Assembly: GCF_037893015.1 (NCBI RefSeq)
Contig: NC_133658.1
Coordinates: forward strand, 140,411,822-140,475,821
DNA from: Macrotis lagotis
Taxonomy: Eukaryota > Chordata > Mammalia > Peramelemorphia > Peramelidae
Direction of reading: 5' to 3'
Length of the DNA: 64,000 bases
Position numbers and translations under genes: made by a program. A model generated the notes under the pieces. The model was not told the DNA's origin. It did not search any database and saw nothing but the letters and a program-made list of their open reading frames with translations. Shown here one piece after another: positions 31,601 through 44,029 of the stretch. Position 1 is the stretch's first letter. Every line of letters begins with the position of its first letter.

Positions 31601-33105
31601 GAAAAGAATGACAGCCATAGTTAAATAATCAACTTATTAGTTATGCCTGGTTAAATAATCAATACATTGGGAATATATTAATAATTTGCTATTAATTATA
31701 ATTTCACTCAGCATGCAAATAGGAAAGGGAATATCCTACAATTTCTTCTATGGGGAATGGCAAATAGACTTGTTTCATTGGAGAATGATGGCTTTCTACT
31801 TTTGCAGCATACAGATATCTCATCCCATCACCATACACATGGAAGATGCACATATAGGAACACACATGTCCAGGGAGAATGTGTGGCAGGGGCAATTCAC
31901 ACTTTTGATGCTACACAGTTGCCAATATCTTTTCATGAATATCACTGTGCTATTCTCTCCCAAGTCTTGCCTCTTCTCTGTCTGCTGGGTATCACATTGT
32001 CTCTGTGGGCATCATGCCCCTTCTCTTTGTTGACTATCTCTGCTGATGACCTAGTCTCTAGTACCATCTGCTAAGATGCCTTATCTAGTAAGCCCCTCCC
32101 TGGTAAGGGAGGACTAAAGGTCTGAGCCACCAACCTCCCTAGTAAGGCAATAGCAAGTGATAGCCCAGGTAAAATTAAATCTCTTCTTTTGAACCATTGT
32201 TTTGTTTGTGTTGTTTCAAAGTCTTTGTTCCTAGCCAAAAATTTGATCTGGAATTAGAAAATTATTTTAACTCTTGATAAATCCTTAATGTTTAACCAGT
32301 TTCTCTTTAAACCAATTTTGATATTCCACCTTTCTAAACACCACAGGTCTGGGGGAGTGGAGAGAGGTTAAAGTTAGGAAGAAGTCCTTCACTTTCCATG
32401 ATGATCCTTATTCAGCACATAAATAAAACCGAGGGAAGTTCAAAAGGGCTAGAAGAAGATAGGGCTATCAACCTTGCATTTGTTATGTATACATGCCCCC
32501 CAAACCATCTGCTAAGCATTCTTGTAGCACAAAAAAGCTGGTTCCTCCAGCTTTCAAGTGGTGATGTCCCTATTCATGTTGATGATTTCCTAGTGTATCC
32601 TACTGTAACAGGAGACTGGTTAAAACCAGCCCTTTTGAGTACGTACAATATCTTCAGCTGATGCAATCCCCTTGTAGACTCTGGAGCGTGTACAGATATT
32701 TGGGAACTGATTCTAGCCTACTATGTGGTCAAAAGATGAAATTTTGAGAGGCTGTTGAGCTGGAACTGTGCACATTTGAAAGGCACTAACCATTCAAGAT
32801 TCCTTTTCTGCTTGGCTGTATTTAAGTGAGGAAGATATGCTGTAAGCAACTAAAGAGAGATCTCAGACAGGCTGACATAGAATTCATGAATATAGACCTC
32901 TGATCCTTGTTGCTTTTTGTTATTTCTTTAGGTGAAGGATTCTGGTATAACCTTATTAGCTTTGAAAGGTAGGCAAAGGAAATGTATTTAAAAAGATACA
33001 AGAATAGACATTTTTCTGATCCTTATGATCAGAGAGATCTTAAACCTCTCCAAAGTAGAAATAATATGCCAAAGATAAAACATATTTCCCTGGCTTTATG
33101 GTCTA
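31601..33105. other. No gene or repeat recognised
   Basis: About 1.5 kb of single-copy-looking DNA. Two overlapping plus-strand frames (115 and 105 codons, 31686-32074) and one of 87 codons (32398-32661) look like no known family, and base composition does not change across them. Confidence 0.5.
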
Positions 33106-33107
33106 GG

Positions 33108-33318
33108 ATAGTGGTCAACTCAAATAAGGCATGGATGCCTTTGAGTTACATTTTGACGTTAAAAAAACACAGATTAGCATTATTTATGCTATGTTTTATT
33201 AACTTTTTTATTAACTTTTAAAAACATTTCCCAATCACATTTTAATTTTCTAGTCCACTTGAGAATTTTGCAGATTGCTTATAGTTACTGGGCTACAAGT
33301 TTGACATTTTTGATTTAA
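33108..33318 (+). mobile_element. Short hAT-like non-autonomous DNA element
   Basis: It begins 'agtggtcaactcaaataagg' and ends 'acaagtttgacatttttgat', whose complement resembles the start ('tcaaacttgt' against 'tcaactcaaat'). The inside is AT-rich with 'catttcccaatcacatttta'. The family name is uncertain. Confidence 0.5.
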
Positions 33319-34055
33319 GTAATGTGAAATCCAAAAAAAATTTTAAAAATAAACTGATATCTACCTTTAACCCATCATTCACCCTACTAACCAGCAACAA
33401 GGTTGAACTAGCCAAATCAAGAATCTTACCTATGATCTTGCAATGAAATTCCATTTCTTGGTCCTGTTTCTCTTTTAAGTTTCATGGAGGTCTGGACTCT
33501 AAGTTGAAGATGTTTACTGGAACTGTAAAAGCCAGGATTGAAGTGACATTATGTACATCAAAAGATCTCTGTAAAGGAACAGAGGAATGAAGGAAGGGGG
33601 CAGGACATATGTCAAAGCCTGAAATAGAACTCAAGCTCACACCTTGACTCTCCCTCTTCACAGAGTCTTGGAGAAACAAACTACAGATCAACCCCATAGC
33701 ATCAGTGTGCCTGAATTGCCAGTGATGGTCTAGAGAAATGAGCAACAGAAGTAGTGGAACAAATCAGCAGGACAGGATATTATGTATGGAGGGACTGGGA
33801 AGGGCTGCACTAAGCCTGAGGGAAAGAGCCCAGCATCCAGCTAGGACCAGTTCTGTTCCACTAAAAGTCACTTAGGGTGAGAATTAAGACTTGTGAACCC
33901 TGAATTATCTAGAGTTGATGGAAGTTGAGACATTTTGAGATCTAACCCCCTCCCCCCCCCGGAAAACACTCTCAGAGGGGAGGCAGTTAGAAAGTGAAAA
34001 TGAGAGAAAATAAGGGGGAATAGATTAATATTACCAAAGGTCTTCCAAAGAAGAA
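33319..34055. other. No gene recognised; C-run at about 33949-33960
   Basis: Single-copy-looking DNA with a homopolymeric C tract. An 87-codon minus-strand frame (33482-33745) is not recognised. Confidence 0.5.
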
Positions 34056-34059
34056 AATT

Positions 34060-36560
34060 CAAAGACCTTGAACATAAGCAGATAAATCAACAGGGAAAAT
34101 ATTAATAGCAGAAGTCAGTATACCTAAATGAGTTCAGACATCTATGAAGAAATACTGAAAAACAAAGGAAAATTATTCAATGGTTGATGAGACAAAGGAC
34201 CTTCTGGAATTTGAGGGGAATATAGAGTTATAACACATTGTTCCTGAATGATTTAAAAGAGAAATGAAAAATCATGAGAGCAGAATTCATGGCTTGCATA
34301 GCAAAAATAATTGGCACAATAGGAAAAACTTGGATGTGTAATGGCAAATTTAAACAAAGAAACAAAAGAAAGAACAATTGTTTGGAAACACAAATGCACA
34401 GAAATGAAGGACAATCTAGAAGGAAAGCAGTAAAAAGAAATATCATTGAAAGAAAATATTCTTGCTATGAAAACTAAACATACTGATCCTGAAGACTGGA
34501 TATGTAGAGAAAATCTTAGGATCACAGGAGAATTACCTTTATCTTCTGAACATAGAAAATGAAAAAGCAATTGAAAATAATTCATAGATTTTTGTCTCCA
34601 TAAAAAAACAAACCAAACAAAAACAAAGGCTAATAATTCTAAGACATATAGTGGTTAAATTTGACAATTCAATTCAAAATTACATCTGTAAATGATCAGG
34701 GGAAAGAGCTTCAAGTACAAAGGAAAGGGCATTTGAATAACACAACACTATTTTGTACCCATATGAAAATGCAGGAGAGAATGGAGTGATATGCTTTGAA
34801 AAGCAATGGAGTTTAGTATTCAGTCCAGGGTGAATTACCTTTTAAATATAAGCTTATTCATAAGTGAAAAGAGGTGGAGTTTAATGAGTATTCAAAACAT
34901 TCTTAGAAAGAAGACCTAAAGATTATTTATTTCTCAAATAACCCAGACAATAAAAATGTTAATGCAACAGTCAAGTAGAGCAACAGCAGGTTTTCCATGA
35001 ATGCTAGTAGAGAGAGCAGTAAGAGACTGATTTCTGAATGTATGCAAGGAGAACCTGTGCACAAAAGTCAGGAAGAAATCAAGCAAGTCTGGGGCATTGT
35101 AAACACAACCTGGTGGCTTCCTGCCTATATGTGCTTCAGTGTGTTTGGTGGGACTAAGGTGCAAAAAAGGGCAAAGTTACCATGAAAGAGTAGAGGGGAG
35201 CAAGTGAATGGAGGGGATTATATGTCAAGCCCAAGTCAAAATGAGGGCTAGAAATGAGGGAATAGTATCTTCTGTGGTCTTTAAAGAGGGCAAGAATTTA
35301 TAGAGGAGTGGAAGGGATGAATAAAAAGATTGGAAAGGGGAGGGGGAAAAGAAAATGTGGAACTGAACAAATTGTTGGAGAAATTAGAACTAAAAGATTT
35401 ACGGTACCTTCTAAGTGGAACATCATCAAAAGAACATACATATTTCTCAGTCCCTGGAACTTTTACAAAAATTGACCATGTATTTGGGCAGAGAAACATT
35501 GCAAACAAATGTTAAGTGGTAGAAATAGTAACAATGCCCATTATAGATCATAATGTAATAAAATAGTCATTGATTCATGACCACAAAGAAAAGATACAGA
35601 CCCAAATAGAAACTTAACAATGAAATCCTAAATAATGAGAGGATCAAAGAACAAATGATATGAACAAATATGTGAAAGAAAATGATAATGGTAGAAACAT
35701 CTGAAATTTCTGAGCTGCAGATAAAGCAGTCCTCAGGAGAAATATTATAGTCTTATGAACATATTTTAATAAAATAGAAAAAGAGATGATAAATGAACTG
35801 AATATGCATTTTTAAAAATTAGAAAGGAAGCACAAAGGGGGAGATATTAAAAATTACAGAATAAATAGATAAATTGGAAACAAAACTACAAAGAAATGAT
35901 AAATAAAACTAAAAAATTGATTCTTTGAAAAGACTGATAAAATCGACAAACCTTTAGCTAAACTGATTAAAAAGAGGGAAGAAAATCAAATTAGTAAAAT
36001 AGCAAATAAATCAGGTGAAATCACAACAAAACCAGAAGAAATAAAAAGAATAATCAAAACATATTGAGAGCTGTAATTTATGTGCTAACAAAACTGATAA
36101 CACATGATAGAGAGGAATACCTTTGAAAATAAAAAATACCCAAAGGAAGACTAGATAGAGATCTTAAATATTTTAATCTCAGAAAAGAAATTAGATCCAG
36201 CATTAAAGGAACAACCAAAGAAAAATAATTCCTGGTCCTGATGGAGTCACAGGAAATTCTATCAAACTTTAGAAAGAACAATTAGTACTTATTTCAAAAA
36301 TTATTCTTTATTCATAATAATTCAGTTTTTGGATTTATTAAATATGTATAATATATACAATTTTTATTTTTTCAATTAAGTGTAAATATAGTTTTCAACA
36401 TTTAATTTTTTTAAGATTTTGAGTTTTCTTCCCTTCTCCCTTTCCTTTGACAGCTAGCAATCTAATATCAGTTATACATGGAAAACTGTGTTAAACATAT
36501 TTCCATATTAGTCATGTTCAAAAGTTATTCTTAAAAATTGAAAGAGAAAGACAGGAAAAA
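34060..36560 (+). repeat. Older L1 relic (ORF1, spacer, ORF2 part)
   Basis: 34480-34930 gives ORF1-like fragments ('gagaaaatcttaggatcaca'). 35170-35340 is purine-rich spacer. ORF2 begins by about 35400: YFSVPGTFTKIDHVFGQRNIA (35440-35500) is the endonuclease C-terminal block, and 36220-36275 encodes a 'PGPDG.TG.FYQT' -like reverse-transcriptase block. The relic ends within ORF2 after an inserted L1 3' end. Many stops. Confidence 0.7.
36309..36517 (-). repeat. L1 3' end inserted in the older L1
   Basis: 'attttttcaattaagtgtaa', 'gttatacatggaaaactgtg', 'tccatattagtcatgttc'. The TSD 'tcaaaa(a/g)ttattctt' lies at 36294-36308 and 36518-36532, with one mismatch. Confidence 0.88.
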
Positions 36561-36569
36561 CGAATCACT

Positions 36570-36960
36570 AAAAATCTGTGACAGAAATGTAGTCCAGACT
36601 TTGCTACCAAATGAAGTGCTAGCAGAGCCCAGAGTAGCAAAAGCCAAGTCCAACAGATGCTCAGACCCAGACATCAGTTATGCCACTTTGGAAGTGAACT
36701 TGAAGGGGCAAATACTTTGTAAAAACTGTTTTAAGTTTGAGATCCCTCTCTCCAGGAGCTGAGGTAGTATGGAAAGAATGTTTCAGGAGATTCTTATTGC
36801 ATCTTCTCGATAAATATTGCTTTGTACAAGTTAATTGATTAAATGATACTGGGGAGCTAATCATTGGGGGGTAACATTGGAACAACTATTTCAGTAACAT
36901 TGGGGGGTAACATTGGAACAACTATCTCATATGAGAGTTGATTATACTAGGAAAATGGGG
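36570..36960. other. No gene recognised; contains a 36-bp tandem duplication
   Basis: Single-copy-looking DNA. A 28-bp unit occurs at 36862-36889 and 36898-36925 (period 36). Confidence 0.55.
36862..36925. repeat. Tandem duplication, period 36 bp
   Basis: Both copies start 'cattggggggtaacattgga' and are identical over 28 bp, then diverge after 'caactat'. Confidence 0.95.
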
Positions 36961-36967
36961 GAAGTGG

Positions 36968-37145
36968 GGATAGGTAGTGCATGGTTAGAGGACCAGCCCT
37001 GGAGTCAAGAGGGCCAGGTTTCAAATCCAGCATCAGACACTTGATATTTACTAGCTGTGTGATGACAAGTCACTTAAATTAGATTTCCTCACCAAAAAGA
37101 AAAGGAAAAAAGAAAAAAAGAAAAGAAAAGAAAAGAAAAGAAATA
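36968..37145 (+). repeat. Old SINE with (GAAAA)n tail
   Basis: 'ggataggtagtgcatggtta' head, 'ctagctgtgtgatgacaagt' core, then an expanded (A)nG tail from about 37095 to 37143. Confidence 0.85.
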
Positions 37146-38605
37146 TACCCTAAACCCTTCAGGGGTTATGTCTAAATCTCCAGGGGGAGATTTAATCTTT
37201 CTCTGGAGGACTGACTCATCAGTGAGAATGGGAACTTGGAATAGGAAGCCTCAGAAGTTACTTGTAAGGATTACACAACAAGGATAAAAAAACCAACAAA
37301 TCATGGACATTCACAAAGTCTTTCAAATACATTGTTTTATACTGTTCCCTAAAGAGGTGTCCTGAATTGGCCTGGGACCTTCTGACCCAGGGTCTAGATA
37401 TTAGACCCTATTCTTCATTATTCACCCAGTATCATTATTCTCCTCTAAATTGACTGTCCTTACAGAGTAGTTCCATATCTGGCACCTGTTGCATTTCTCT
37501 CTCCAGCAGCTATGTGAACAACTCAAAAGAAGCCAGGCAACACCATGCTTTTTTGTCTCTCCTTGAACCCAGATTCATTTGGGCTCCAGAGTCAAATGAG
37601 TCCAGAAAGAAGGTTAGCAGTAGTAGTATCAGGTGAGGGCATGCAATTCTGAAGTAGAGTAAGACCAAGGACTGGTAACCTAATGGTTGGGATCTGAGGG
37701 TCCAGTCTTCAGGAGCCTGTTAATCACTGGGAACCTGCAACGGGGCTGAAAACATGCTTTCAGTCCTGTCCCTGGCTTTGTATCATTGTATGTATGTGAT
37801 GAGACACAAACAGCTCTGAGAACACGTTACATCAGAGCCTGAAATTACAGACTTGCAAGAGCCAAACCATCTATTTGCTGTAATGATTGCTTTTGTGGAG
37901 ATTGGAAAAACCCAGTAGACATAGCTCTTATATGAAACCCCTACCCCGTTACCTCCCCACAGCTGAAAAGGTTGGAAGGCAGCTCAGCTATTTTTTGTTT
38001 GTGTCCAGGAGCAAGTTGTCTGAAACAACCGTCTGACCCAAAGGAGAGTCTTCTAGTCATCCAACCACTGTGGCCAGCAGTCAGGAGCCCAAGGGATGCC
38101 TGGATAAACATCTACAAGAGCTGAGCATTCATTAGCTGAGGGGAACCAGAGGGCATGCACATGTCTCATGGCACCTGAAAACCACCTTCAGCACACCTTA
38201 TGTTGTCTCCCAGAGCTAGCTTGAGGATAGATATAGGGTGGGGTAAAGATGTGGGAGAGGTATGGTTTGCTTTTGGGCACCTGGAACTCTCCATATTTTA
38301 TTTCTCTCCTTTGGCACTGAAGTGATTAATTAGCCTCTCTGCCAGTGAAATCCTGCTCTAAGTAAAGAATTTGGATAAATTCATCTTAGCTAAATGAGGA
38401 AAGGGGATTTTAAAGAGTGCCTTCTTTCCCTCATCATACCTTTCTTTGTCTCTTGAATTTCTTTCTTCAGAGCTTCCCAATTTCCCTAAGGTTAATTTTG
38501 TCTGCAGAATTTTAGGTCATGGGATTTGTATTGATTCTTTCTCTGAACCTTTTGAAATCCACTCTCCTAAATTGAACATGCATGGAGGAGTATGTACAAC
38601 CAGCA
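37146..38605. other. Longest repeat-free stretch; no gene recognised
   Basis: About 1.45 kb of single-copy-looking DNA of even composition. No long open frame. It could hold a regulatory element, but the sequence alone does not show one. Confidence 0.5.
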
Positions 38606-38611
38606 ACATAG

Positions 38612-38790
38612 CATAGTCAGTCAGTTAATAAGTATTTATTAGGTGTCTACTATATTTTAGGCAGTTTAAGTGCTGGGATGTTAAAAAAAAAGAAAGGAAA
38701 GGAGCATTGTTTTGAAAATGCTTCAGTTCTAATGGGGGGAAGGCATCATGAAAATAACTATGTACAAATAAGATTTTATATATATATATG

Positions 38791-38821
<31 letters not shown>

Positions 38822-39312
38822 GATAAATTGGAGCCTCAAGAAAGACTCCTTGTAAAAAATGAGATTATAGCAGGAACTTGAAGTAAGGCTGAAGAAACTA
38901 GGAGGCAGAGAGGAGGAAGGAGAGAATTCTAATCATGGAGGACAGCCAGTGAAAATGTCCAGCATCTAAGATTGTGTATCTTCTGAGAAGAAAAAAGCAA
39001 GGAGGCCAGTATCACTGGGTTATATAGTATGCGGTGGGCAGTGAGATATAAATAGACTAGAAAAGTAGGAGGGAGTTAGGTTATGAAAGGCATTAACAAT
39101 TAAATAGAGGATTTTATGTTTGATCCTGGAGATGAGAGGTAGCCATTGAAAATACCCAAAAAGGGGAATAAAATGGTCAGATCTGTGCTTCAGGAAAATT
39201 ATTTTTACAACTGAGTGGAAGATAGACTGCAGTAGGGGGATACTTAAAGCAAGGAGACCAGGAAAAAGACTAATGCAATAGTCCAGGTGTGAAGATTCAC
39301 ATAATTTCTATC
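38612..39312 (-). repeat. L2 LINE, about 700 bp
   Basis: 'aataagtatttattaggtgt' to 'gcaatagtccaggtgtgaag' follow the L2 complement. 'gatcctggagatgagaggta' and 'gggagttaggttatgaaagg' lie between. An (AT)n tract interrupts it. Confidence 0.8.
38777..38823. repeat. (AT)n microsatellite with GT and AC interruptions
   Basis: Alternating 'tatatatgtatatatatata' and 'catatatatatatata'. Confidence 0.95.
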
Positions 39313-39327
39313 CCCTAGGAACTAGTT

Positions 39328-39584
39328 GAGGCCACTAGGTGACACAGTGGATAGAGTGTGAGGCCTGGAGTCAAGAAGATTCAACCCTCTGACTTCAAAT
39401 TTAGCTTCAGATTAGCTGTGTGACCTTGGGTCAATCACTTAACCTAAGTTGCCTCAGTTTCCTCCTCAGTTAAAATGAACTGGAGAAAGAAATAGCTTAC
39501 CATTCCAGGATCTCTGCCAACAAAAGTACAAATGGAGTCACAAAGAGCTGGATGTGATTGAAAAAAATGACTGAACAATAAAAA
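39328..39584 (+). repeat. SINE-B
   Basis: Head 'ccactaggtgacacagtgga', core 'gtgaccttgggtcaatcact', tail 'agtcacaaagagctggatgt'. Short repeats 'gaactagtt' / 'aaactagtt' flank it (39319-39327, 39586-39594). Confidence 0.88.
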
Positions 39585-39599
39585 GAAACTAGTTCTTCA

Positions 39600-40605
39600 T
39601 GTTTTTCAAAATCAAGTCCATGACAGAAATCTCCCTTGTTGGATTCTCTACTTTTGAAGGATGAAGTTAACATGAAGGCAAGTCAGGAAATTATTAAATA
39701 ATTGTATTATAGTGTATTATATCATGTTATAGCATGTGATATAATATGATAAATCATTAGCTCTTGGCATGGAACTTCAAAAAAAAATGTCCAAATACTT
39801 TTTTAATAGAGGTAATTGCACAAATTGTCTCTGTCATTGAAGGATTCTTCCAGTGCTACAGAAAATTTGACAATCATTTCTTCAACTGGTTCTATCACAC
39901 TCCTTTTGGATGATCTCTTAAAGTCCCCTCTAGCTCTAAATATTATATTCTTAAATCAGTGCACAGCGAACCCTAGCTGATATCAGATTGTTTTTTCTTA
40001 GATGTCTGATTGGAGGTTCTAATCCAGCTAGGTTCAGAGATCAGGCCAATTGGTGACAATAGAAGCTTCCTTTGGATAAGGGGGGAATTGAGCTGCTGGT
40101 CTTAGGTGAGAGCGAGATTCCTAAGTCCAACTGTGACTTTGTGAACCTTGGAAAAGTCACTATGAAGCTGACCACTTCCTCAATCCCCCCCTTTGTCTTT
40201 TGGGAAAGCAGAAGCTTTCAAGTTCTGGGATGAAATACAGATCACACAGGTGCAAATGACTGCCACTTTGAAACTTCCGACAGTCTTTTTTTTTTGCCAT
40301 CTAAATTAAACCCAAGAAAAATATTTGCACACAGATTTCTCCAAGGACATATAGTAACATACCTAGTAATCAGTACTGCCTTTTAACTGTCTAACCACAA
40401 CTACATCATTTGAATTAAAGTCTTTAGTGAGAGTAGCCAATAAAGTCTTTGTTTTTTTCATTTAAAATGTTTATTTTTATTGAGGTTATTTTCTTTGTAT
40501 CTCCTTTCCGAAGCCCTGAAGCACTTCACAATTCCATATCAGTAACACTGAGCAGTATCAAAAGATTACTCAAAGCTCATCTCTGGCAATTTAAAGTTCT
40601 TCATC
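39600..40605. other. No gene recognised; MIR-like scraps
   Basis: Mostly single-copy-looking. 40105-40185 may be a worn MIR ('ggaaaagtcactatgaagct'). Confidence 0.45.
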
Positions 40606-40614
40606 ACAAGATGA

Positions 40615-40895
40615 TAGATTTAGGGCTAGTGGAGATCTTAGAGGTCACATGTCCAATCCTCTCATTTTCAGAAGAGAAAAATGAGGCTCAAAGTGTTTGT
40701 GACTTGCCTTTCTCTGAGGCTTAGTAAGATGGTACCAGTTGCACTCATCTGAGGACCTAGAGTTGGGAGGAATTTAGAGATCTTTTCATGAACCATGATA
40801 TTTTATAGATGTGAAGCCCAAGGCCTGCAGAGGGCTAGTGACTTGTCCAAAGTCACATAGGTGATCAGCAAGATCTTTGAAGGCAGGTGATTGCT
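40615..40895 (-). repeat. Two MIR-like relics in a row
   Basis: Twice the same order appears. First come 'gatcttagaggtcacatgtc' and 'aaaaatgaggctcaaagtgt'. Then come 'ttttatagatgtgaagccca' and 'gtgacttgtccaaagtcaca'. Confidence 0.6.
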
Positions 40896-40964
40896 TAATG
40901 AGGAATGAAAACTCCTATTATTTGGAATGCATCCTAGGATGTCAAGGTCAGAGAGGAAAGTCCA

Positions 40965-41450
40965 GGATGTATCAAAATGTTCATAGCAGCACTTTTTTTT
41001 GTGATGGGAAAAATTGGAAGCAAAATGACTGCCCAACAATAGAAAGATGACTGAAATAATCTAGGTTAAATGTATATAATGAAATATTATCATACTATAA
41101 TGAATGACAAATATAAGGAAACCAGAGAAATGTGGGAAGATCTGCATGAACTGAAAGAAAAAAAGAGTAGCAAAACTGAAAGAATAGGGGCAGCTAGGTG
41201 GCGTAGTGGATAAAGCACCGGCCCTAGAGTCAGGAGTACTTGGGTTCAAATCAGGTCTCAGACACTTAATAATTACCTAGCTGTGTGGCCTTGGACAAGC
41301 CACTTTACTCCATTTGCCTTGCAAAAACCTAAAAAACAAAAAACAAGAAAACAAAAACTGAAAGAATATATACAATTTACAAGAATATATACTACAATAA
41401 TATAAATAAAAAGGTAACTGAAAGGAAATGAAATTCTAAGAAATGAAAAA
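40965..41450 (+). repeat. L1 ORF2 C-terminal fragment
   Basis: A broken frame contains a FCDGKNWK-like stretch near 41000 and REMWEDLHELKEKKS at about 41124-41168. This matches the L1 ORF2 C-terminus ('NWK...EW..KLWY..EYY..R..REA.RDLHEL'). A SINE-A splits it. Confidence 0.75.
41187..41353 (+). repeat. SINE-A in L1 fragment
   Basis: A perfect 15-bp TSD 'aaaactgaaagaata' lies at 41172-41186 and 41354-41368. Confidence 0.95.
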
Positions 41451-41499
41451 ATCCAATGAAGAACCCCATGGAATAACTAATGAGGAGGAGAAAAGAATA

Positions 41500-41645
41500 A
41501 GTATTTATTTTTTGTTTTGTGGGGTAATTGGGTTAAGTGACTTGTCCAAGGTTACACAGCTAGTAAGTATGAAGTGTTTGACACTGGATTTGAACTCAGG
41601 TCTTACTCTATCTACTGTGTCACCTAGTTGCCCCCCCCCCCCCCC
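41500..41645 (-). repeat. Short SINE with C-run
   Basis: 'ttgggttaagtgacttgtcc' and head 'gtgtcacctagttgcccc', then about 15 C in a row. Confidence 0.85.
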
Positions 41646-41883
41646 GAAAATAAGCATGTGTTCTAGATTCTATGCTAAGCACTTATTTAATGAGACATAT
41701 TGTACTCCTCTTGGCAGAGATGGAGGGCAGAATGTTGTATAATACATTGTTAGACTGTCACTGAATAAGAGGTATTTGGTAAACTGTTTTTCTTAGTAAG
41801 GAAAGACTTATTTTTTAGGAGCTACAAAAGGGAAGAGGGAAATATTTCTAGAAATGATAGTGACGTAAAAACAGAAATCACTG

Positions 41884-41887
<4 letters not shown>

Positions 41888-41930
<43 letters not shown>

Positions 41931-42075
41931 AGGTTTTTGCAAGGCAAATGGGGTTAAGTGGCTTGCCCAAGGCCACACGGCTAGGTAATTATTAAGTGCC
42001 TGTGACTGGATTTGAACCCAGGTACTCCTGACTCTACGGCCGGTGCTTTATCCACTGTGCCACCTAGCCGCCCCT
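41888..42075 (-). repeat. SINE-A with (AT)n next to poly-T
   Basis: (AT)n at 41888-41914, poly-T, then a full SINE body and head 'ctgtgccacctagccgcccc'. The same AT-then-T arrangement occurs at 9411-9440. Confidence 0.92.
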
Positions 42076-42079
42076 AAAA

Positions 42080-43005
42080 TATTCTTAAAAACATAAATAC
42101 ATAGAAATAGAAATGGGGTCAAAAGATAAGTGAAGTTATTACAGGAAAAAAATCATTAAAAACTAAGTTAATGTCCAGTATGACTGGAACCATAAAATTT
42201 GTGTCTGTGTTGGAATCAGAATAAGAAAACAATGATGAATTAAGGTTTAGTAGGGTGTATAGCTCAGACCTTTGTTCAGAAAAGAAAGTGGGGGTGGGGG
42301 GGTTACTTGCTAGGAGGCAGATTAATTCTGGAGTTCTAGAAGAAGCTAGTGACGAGATAAAACTCCAAGCTGTTCTCGTGACTGGATCTGCTTACTAGCT
42401 TTTCCAAGATAGCAGGGGATAATCTCTATTACAGAAATCATGGACTATCTTTTCATATTCCCTTCTCTCTGCACAAGTCACACTACTGGGACTAAATCGG
42501 ACTCAGATGAGTCAGACCCAGTGGAGCGTAAATATGGCTCCTTGTCAGTGTGGTTCTTAAAGTCAGTGTACTTAAACAGTCCTGAAGCTCTTTCAGTCCA
42601 GTTAAAGGAATGAATCCTGGTGGTGAATCATTCTATGCATTTCTTACAAGAGCAATGAATCCAAGGCAAGGAGAGCTCAGGTCTAGAATTGTCAAGTTCT
42701 CTGCCTCCCTCATTGCCTGGAGCACAGAGCCTGGACTGTGCTCCTTGCACCTCCTGTCCTTAAACTGCCCCAATTTGTCAGCTCCTATTTTTCTTTCCCA
42801 GGTCTACCAGTGTCCTTTATCTGTGATCATTCCTCTCTCTTCCATCATTCAAGCTCTCTCTGACTTCCAACTTAACAAGGGGAATTATCTGATATGATAA
42901 ACTTTTGCCCTTAGTGTGCTAATGGAAGACTAGAGGAGTTCTTCCTCTATAGGGCGCTTCCAGTTCCTGAGTCATTATAATATATGCCTTATAATATAGG
43001 ATTTC
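42080..43005. other. No gene or repeat recognised
   Basis: Single-copy-looking DNA. A 95-codon plus-strand frame (42610-42897) is not recognised. Confidence 0.5.
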
Positions 43006-43009
43006 TGGC

Positions 43010-43160
43010 GGTGGTCAGTGAAGTGGAAAGAGCACTTGGTTCAGAGTCAGAAAAAAAAGCAGATTTGAGCCTTAGCTCTAACACTGCCTAGTTGGTTAAC
43101 TTTAAGCAAATTACTTCTTACTGGCTCTTAGTTTTCTCATTTGAAAACTGGAGATAATAA
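43010..43160 (+). repeat. MIR SINE
   Basis: 'gtggaaagagcacttggttc', 'gccttagctctaacactgcc', 'ttagttttctcatttgaaaa' in MIR order. Confidence 0.75.
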
Positions 43161-43162
43161 AC

Positions 43163-44025
43163 CAACATGCATTTCTTAAGGGCCTATTTAATGTGGGGTC
43201 CCTGTGCCAGATACTGTCCTAGTTCTTAAACTTACATAGTCAAAAATGAAATCAGTCCCTGACCACAGGGAAAATATACACTTTACTGGTGTGGTGGGGA
43301 ACACTCACAGCTAGTAGAATCAGGAAAGGCTCTGTGTCAGAGGTGATACAGATGTTGAGTTTTGAAGGAAACTATAGATTTTATGATGCACAAATAAGAT
43401 GCTAGTGCACTCCATCTGTGTTGGACCAGCCCAGGGAGATCCTGATTTTGAAGAACAGAAAGTAAGTCAATTTGTTCAGAATTTTGACTGTAAAAAGGAA
43501 TAATGGGAAGCAAGTTCATAGAGACAGAGGACTGTGAAAGACTTTTAAAACCAAATTTAATAATTTGCATTTTGTCCTAGATACAATAGGGAGCTACTGA
43601 AGATTTTTGAACAAAGATATGGTATGACCAAGGGCACCTAGGTGGTACAGTAGGTAGAGTGCTAATCTAGGAGGCCCTGAGTTCAAATTTGATCTCTGAT
43701 ATTTCCTGGCTGTGTGATCCTAGGCAAGTCACTTAACCCTAATTAACTAATTAACTAAAAAACTGCAATTTTTCATCTGTAAAATGAACTGGTGAGGGAA
43801 ATAACAAATCACTCCAGCATCTTTACTAAGAAAATCCCAAATGGGGTTATGGAGAATGAGATATGACTGAAATGACTCAATAACAAAAAAAATCACATGA
43901 TCATACCTAATGTTACATAAAATAATTTCAGGATTGGGAGCTATGCTGAGAATGGATTGGAGAGAGGAGAGACTTTCAGAGCAGGAAGACCAAATAGGAG
44001 ACTATTGCAATGACAAGGTGAGGAT
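43163..44025 (-). repeat. L2 LINE split by SINE-B
   Basis: The first part is 43163-43625 ('catttcttaagggcctattt', 'caatagggagctactgaaga'). The second, at 43900-44025, continues it ('ggagactattgcaatgacaa'). Confidence 0.75.
43628..43895 (+). repeat. SINE-B in L2
   Basis: Head 'gggcacctaggtggtacagt', core 'gtgtgatcctaggcaagtca', tail 'gatatgactgaaatgactca'. Confidence 0.88.
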
Positions 44026-44029
44026 TTTC

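Noticed and set aside
32000-32250. A stretch that might be an LTR end
   Set aside because: No paired repeat, no primer-binding site and no internal viral genes nearby; nothing supports an LTR element.
36862-36925. Possible start of a spaced repeat array
   Set aside because: Only two copies; no regular spacers and a vertebrate genome, so it is a simple tandem duplication.
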